Shown: one piece after another, positions 6,793-8,203 of the stretch
How positions within the stretch are numbered: position 1 is the first letter of the stretch
Layout of the letters: each line of letters starts with the position of its first letter
NCBI GenBank assembly: GCA_046728115.1
Contig: JBKPDW010000196.1
Location: 1 to 8,203, forward strand
Direction of reading: 5' to 3'
Length of the DNA: 8,203 nucleotides
Source: CAVSWN01 sp046728115
GTDB taxonomy: Bacteria; Acidobacteriota; Vicinamibacteria; Vicinamibacterales; CAVVIG01
Translations under genes and position numbers: made by a program
Notes under the pieces: generated by a model
Told to the model about the DNA's origin: nothing
Databases searched by the model: none
The model's input: the letters and a program-made list of their open reading frames with translations, nothing else

Positions 6793-7311
6793 ATGGCGAT
6801 CGCGTGGATGGCTGCGCTGGCGGTGCTGGCAAACGCCTTCGCTCATTCGAGCGATGACGACCCGCTGTTCACCCGTGTCCGCTCGACGGAGCGCTACATG
6901 ATCGCGTTGATTCAGGAGGGCTACAGCCGATCTCCGACGTTTCGCGCGCTCGTCGACAGGTTGCAGAACTCGAACGTGATCGTGCTGGTGCGACCGATCC
7001 CATGCCTCGGCGGACGGCTGCGATCCTGCCTCGTTTCCGTCAACGGTTCAGAACGGGAGCGGCACATCCGTATCAACGTGGATCCGCGGCACACAATCAG
7101 GGACTGGCTGATCGGAGCGCTCGGCCACGAGCTTCAACACGCTGTCGAGATCGCCGAGCATCCCGAAGTCGTCGACGCGCGTAGTGCCACCGCACTGTAT
7201 CGGCGCCTTGCGGTCGGCCGGTGTCGTGACGGCTTGTCGGAGGAGTGCGAGACCACGCGAGCGCTCGATATCGAGAAGGCGGTGATCGACGAACTCTCCA
7301 AAAGGAGGTGA
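6793..7311 (+). CDS. Exported protein with HELQH metalloprotease-like motif, 172 aa
   Basis: The ATG at 6793 is preceded by GGGAGG (6781-6786) with a 6-nt spacer, which fixes the start. Residues 1-17 form a hydrophobic signal peptide with AFA before the likely cleavage at 17/18, although the n-region lacks the usual Lys/Arg. The mature part contains IRINVDPRHTIRDWLIGALGH followed by the HExxH motif HELQH (112-116), as in zinc proteases, with acidic residues just after it (Glu119, Glu122, Glu125, Asp128) that could supply a third ligand. Four cysteines (71, 79, 144, 152) in two close pairs suggest two disulfides, consistent with export. At about 155 mature residues it is small for a protease. 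I know similar uncharacterised acidobacterial proteins but no defined function. It could be a small peptidase or a zinc-binding envelope protein. It is divergent from the sigma factor gene, 190 bp away. Confidence 0.8.
   Translation: MAIAWMAALAVLANAFAHSSDDDPLFTRVRSTERYMIALIQEGYSRSPTFRALVDRLQNSNVIVLVRPIPCLGGRLRSCLVSVNGSERERHIRINVDPRHTIRDWLIGALGHELQHAVEIAEHPEVVDARSATALYRRLAVGRCRDGLSEECETTRALDIEKAVIDELSKRR
7301..7311 (+). other. Perfect extended Shine-Dalgarno sequence overlapping a stop codon
   Basis: AAAGGAGGTGA is complementary to the 16S rRNA 3' tail over 11 bases and covers the last codons and TGA of the HELQH gene. A TTG (7316-7318) follows at 7-nt spacing, opening a 69-codon arginine-rich frame that runs without a stop into the ATG at 7523. 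The frame looks non-coding by composition, so the motif may be coincidence or may aid reinitiation. Confidence 0.3.
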
Positions 7312-7372
7312 AAGCTTGCTCACGGCTGTTCTGAGACACCGGTTGCGTCACGCCCGGCCCGGCAATCGGCCC

Positions 7373-7441
7373 CGGCGATCTTCGACCCGGTGCCCTAGGG
7401 TCGCTCGCCTGAGAGCCTCGCGCTACTCTCCGAGATCGCCG
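7373..7441 (+). ncRNA. Possible structured leader element (three-way junction)
   Basis: Three perfect helices nest without conflict: outer 7373-7381 with 7433-7441 (9 bp), inner 7383-7388 with 7398-7403 (6 bp, 9-nt loop), and inner 7411-7415 with 7426-7430 (5 bp, 10-nt loop). The element ends 81 nt before the ATG of the beta-lactamase-fold gene and lies in a 211-bp gap. It matches no riboswitch class I recognise. GC-rich DNA folds easily, so this is a suggestion only. The first inner hairpin could instead be a weak terminator for the upstream gene. Confidence 0.3.
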
Positions 7442-7493
7442 ATCCGAATCCGTACGTTACCATTCGCCGTGGGCGGGAGCGTTCCCTGTCATT

Positions 7494-7505
7494 CAACACG
7501 TGTTG
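7494..7505. promoter_or_regulatory. 12-bp perfect palindrome upstream of the beta-lactamase-fold gene
   Basis: CAACACGTGTTG is its own reverse complement. It ends 6 bp before the GGAGG and 17 bp before the ATG at 7523, a good position for a repressor operator or an element controlling translation. The core is CACGTG. No other copy was noticed in the window. Confidence 0.35.
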
Positions 7506-7522
7506 TTTTCCGGAGGCATGTC

Positions 7523-8203
7523 ATGAGGCGAATCCTCGCACTCGGGATTTTGATCGCAGCCGGCGGCCTCGGCGTCGTGGCGCAGCAGCAGCAGGTCACA
7601 CCGGACGCGAAACTGCTCGCCGTCGACAAAATCAAGGACAACCTGTTCGTGCTGAAGAACGCGGCGAGCGGCGGGAACACCGCCGTCTTCATCACTGCCA
7701 GCGGCGTTGTCGTGGTCGACACGAAGAACCCGGGATGGGGCCAACCGGTGCTCGAGAGGATCAAGGAGATCACGACGACACCGATCTCGATGATCATCAA
7801 CACGCACACCCATGGCGATCACGTCAGCGGCCAGGTCGAGTTCCCGGCGACCGTCGATGTCGTCGTGCAGGAAAACACGAAAGCGAACATGCAGAAAATG
7901 GACATCTTCAGCCAGAACGCCGGTCGCGGCATGGCGAAGCGCACTTTCAAGGACAGGATGACGCTCGGCACGGGCGCGGATCAGATCGATCTGTATTACT
8001 TCGGCCCGGCGCACACGAACGGCGACGCCATCGTCGTCTTCCGCGCGCTTCGTACCGCGCACCTCGGCGATCTGTTCGCACGAAAGGGCGTCCCGCTCGT
8101 CGACGCGGCGAACGGCGGCACGCTGCTCCACTACTTCGAGACGGTGAACAAGGTCTACAACGGCGTTCAGAACGTCGACACCGTCATCACGGGACACAGC
8201 GAC
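7523..8203 (+). CDS. Exported metallo-beta-lactamase-fold hydrolase (partial, 3' end beyond window)
   Basis: The 227 codons present encode most of a metallo-beta-lactamase-fold protein. The ATG at 7523 has GGAGG (7512-7516) with a 6-nt spacer. A signal peptide covers residues 1-20 (MRRILALGILIAAGGLGVVA), with cleavage before QQQQ. The zinc motif is HTHGDH (His95, His97, Asp99, His100), followed by His164 in GPAHTNGD, Asp183 in HLGD and His225 in ITGHSD, so both metal sites appear complete. The GPAHTNGD and ITGHSD forms are typical of acidobacterial and proteobacterial periplasmic MBL-fold proteins annotated as cyclase-like or class B-like. Beta-lactam hydrolysis cannot be assumed. The full protein should be about 290-320 aa. 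A 69-codon in-frame upstream extension is open but arginine-rich and would hide the signal peptide, so it is not used. Confidence 0.9.
   Translation, partial: MRRILALGILIAAGGLGVVAQQQQVTPDAKLLAVDKIKDNLFVLKNAASGGNTAVFITASGVVVVDTKNPGWGQPVLERIKEITTTPISMIINTHTHGDHVSGQVEFPATVDVVVQENTKANMQKMDIFSQNAGRGMAKRTFKDRMTLGTGADQIDLYYFGPAHTNGDAIVVFRALRTAHLGDLFARKGVPLVDAANGGTLLHYFETVNKVYNGVQNVDTVITGHSD

Noticed and set aside
7316..7522. N-terminal extension of the beta-lactamase-fold protein from the TTG at 7316
   Set aside because: The extension is very arginine-rich and would bury a clear signal peptide; the ATG at 7523 has its own well-spaced GGAGG.

Overview
The window suggests a high-GC bacterium, most likely an acidobacterium (Acidobacteriota, Vicinamibacteria-like). 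This is inferred from gene content and style, not from a marker gene: an ECF sigma factor of the TIGR02999/Sigma70_ECF type coupled to a Ser/Thr kinase with a WD40-like (PD40/TolB) propeller, a Tat-exported M20-family hydrolase, an exported metallo-beta-lactamase-fold protein, and roughly 65-68% GC in the stretches I counted.

Layout. 1-912 (minus): a sulfotransferase in a clearly AT-richer block (about 42-45% GC in counted samples), probably acquired by transfer. Its reading frame stays open beyond its amber stop to the left window edge. 913-1292: non-coding, containing the composition switch near 1015 and three small hairpins. 1293-2807 (minus): a Tat-signal M20-family protein whose second metal site looks dismantled. 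2808-3123: non-coding, with a perfect 8-bp hairpin capped by GGAA 3' of the kinase gene. 3124-6602 (minus): a two-gene operon, ECF sigma factor then membrane Ser/Thr kinase with an extracytoplasmic propeller, joined by an ATGA overlap and preceded by a good sigma70-type promoter (TTGACG-N18-TATAAG). 6603-6792: divergent intergenic region. 6793-7311 (plus): a small exported protein with an HELQH zinc-protease-like motif. 7312-7522: intergenic, with a potential three-way-junction fold and a 12-bp perfect palindrome just before the next gene. 7523-8203 (plus): an exported metallo-beta-lactamase-fold hydrolase cut off by the right edge.

How the genes work together. The sigma factor and kinase are the only pair with sequence evidence of joint function: the kinase probably senses an envelope signal through its propeller and controls the sigma factor. 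The M20-like protein follows on the same strand after 316 bp and could be a target or an independent gene. The two plus-strand genes each have a strong Shine-Dalgarno sequence and signal peptide, so the right half adds to an envelope/periplasmic hydrolase theme. I found no CRISPR array, tRNA, rRNA, insertion sequence or phage gene. Nothing here is clearly a new multi-gene system. The best leads are the altered M20 active site, the structured leader before the beta-lactamase-fold gene, and the possible readthrough frame after the sulfotransferase.
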